Source of the DNA: CAZLYK01 sp964563495
GTDB taxonomy: Bacteria > Acidobacteriota > Blastocatellia > RBC074
Length of the DNA: 19,088 nt
Direction: 5' to 3'
Assembly: GCA_964563495.1 (NCBI GenBank)
Contig: CAZLYK010000104.1
Span: 1 to 19,088, forward strand
Part shown: piece after piece, positions 13,909-19,088 of the stretch
Layout of the letters: each line of letters opens with the position of its first letter
How positions within the stretch are numbered: the stretch's first letter is position 1
Translations under genes and position numbers: made by a program
The notes under the pieces: generated by a model
Database searches by the model: none
The model's input: the letters and a program-made list of their open reading frames with translations, nothing else
Told to the model about the DNA's origin: nothing

Positions 13909-13959
13909 TTTCACGTTTGTGCGACCGCGTCCTCGCGGTCGCACAAACGTGAAACTTGC
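13904..13959. repeat. Perfect 26-bp inverted repeat between convergent genes
   Basis: Left arm 13904-13929 (GCAAGTTTCACGTTTGTGCG, then ACCGCG) pairs without mismatch with 13934-13959 around a TCCT loop. It lies between the stops of the DUF1501 gene (plus, 13886) and gltB (minus, 14009). The hairpin could block transcription or protect mRNA ends from both sides. Neither strand shows a clear T-tract, so it is not a standard intrinsic terminator and may be a REP-like element. Confidence 0.85.
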
Positions 13960-14008
13960 TGCCGCAGGGTAAGCATTGATTGATGACCAATGCGATCAGC
14001 GCGGTTTT

Positions 14009-18826
<4,818 letters not shown>

Positions 18827-18851
18827 ATTTTTTTACCAGTCGATGAACAAA

Positions 18852-18885
18852 GACCCCAGCGATCCTTTTAGATCTCGCTGGGGTC
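18852..18885 (-). promoter_or_regulatory. Attenuator-like hairpin in the gltB leader
   Basis: GACCCCAGCGA (18852-18862) and TCGCTGGGGTC (18875-18885) form a perfect 11-bp stem with a 12-base loop. On the minus strand it is followed by TTTGTT, a short U-rich run, and ends 25 nt before the gltB ATG. It could be a weak intrinsic terminator that attenuates gltB, or the end of an upstream small transcript. The rest of the leader (18886-19088) holds an AT-rich stretch with the palindrome TTGATCAA (19049-19056) near the window end and small possible stems such as CGGTTGAAGCCG. I recognise no known riboswitch or convincing promoter. Confidence 0.55.
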
Positions 18886-19088
18886 CGGTCTTGCTTCGAG
18901 CCTGCTTTTCTCTACGGCTTCAACCGCCAGCTGTCTTCCCTCGCTTGGTTACCTCGGCAATCAAAGTGGTCATGTATGTATCGGATTACGGGTTGATAAG
19001 AAATCGCCCGAAAGATACTCACATCCGGTTGGTTTGTCCAATGATATTATTTGATCAAGTCAATCAATGAGGTTAATCACTGGGGCTC

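Noticed and set aside
18886..18960. tRNA-like or known riboswitch sequence in the gltB leader
   Set aside because: There is no T-arm GGTTCGAATCC-type motif or cloverleaf, and no match to the riboswitch cores I know (TPP, cobalamin, SAM, glycine, c-di-GMP).

Overview
The window looks like chromosomal DNA of an Acidobacteriota member (Blastocatellia- or Solibacter-like). This is an inference from protein families: a TIGR03437-type domain (a family first described from Solibacter), a cytosolic Ser/Thr kinase fused to a FlgO/TolB-like domain and TPRs, and a DUF1800/DUF1501 pair. The DNA is moderately GC-rich. I found no rRNA, tRNA, transposase, phage gene or CRISPR array.

Layout. 1-2751: a minus-strand Ser/Thr kinase-TPR gene, with dispersed repeats at both ends. 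2752-4203: a minus-strand OmpL-like porin with an intrinsic terminator. 4429-9107: a minus-strand nitrogen-control operon, glnD -> amtB -> glnK, preceded by a very good sigma-54 (-24/-12) promoter match at 9142-9160. 9108-9685: a 578-base gene-free divergent region holding that promoter, a long inverted repeat and a sigma-70-like promoter for the next gene. 9686-13886: a plus-strand pair of exported proteins (TIGR03437-CHRD-DUF1800, then a Tat-exported DUF1501). 13887-14008: a convergent junction with a perfect 26-bp hairpin. 14009-18826: minus-strand gltB, the glutamate synthase large subunit, with a hairpin-bearing leader upstream.

How the genes work together. GlnD has nucleotidyltransferase, HD and two ACT domains and should uridylylate and deuridylylate PII in response to glutamine. 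The PII protein keeps Tyr51, the modified residue. AmtB is the ammonium channel that PII proteins gate. GltB uses glutamine as amino donor to make glutamate, so the window covers ammonium entry, nitrogen sensing and part of GS-GOGAT assimilation. gltD and glnA are not visible. The porin follows this operon on the same strand but probably has its own signals.

The most unusual sequence feature is a family of dispersed repeats with arms reading GAATAGACAGGATT. There are five copies or half-copies in 19 kb. Three lie on or within a few bases of a stop codon, and one appears to supply the ribosome-binding site of the DUF1501 gene. I see no clear case for a wholly new multi-gene system. The best leads are the repeat family, the sigma-54-driven glnD-amtB-glnK operon and the gltB leader hairpin.
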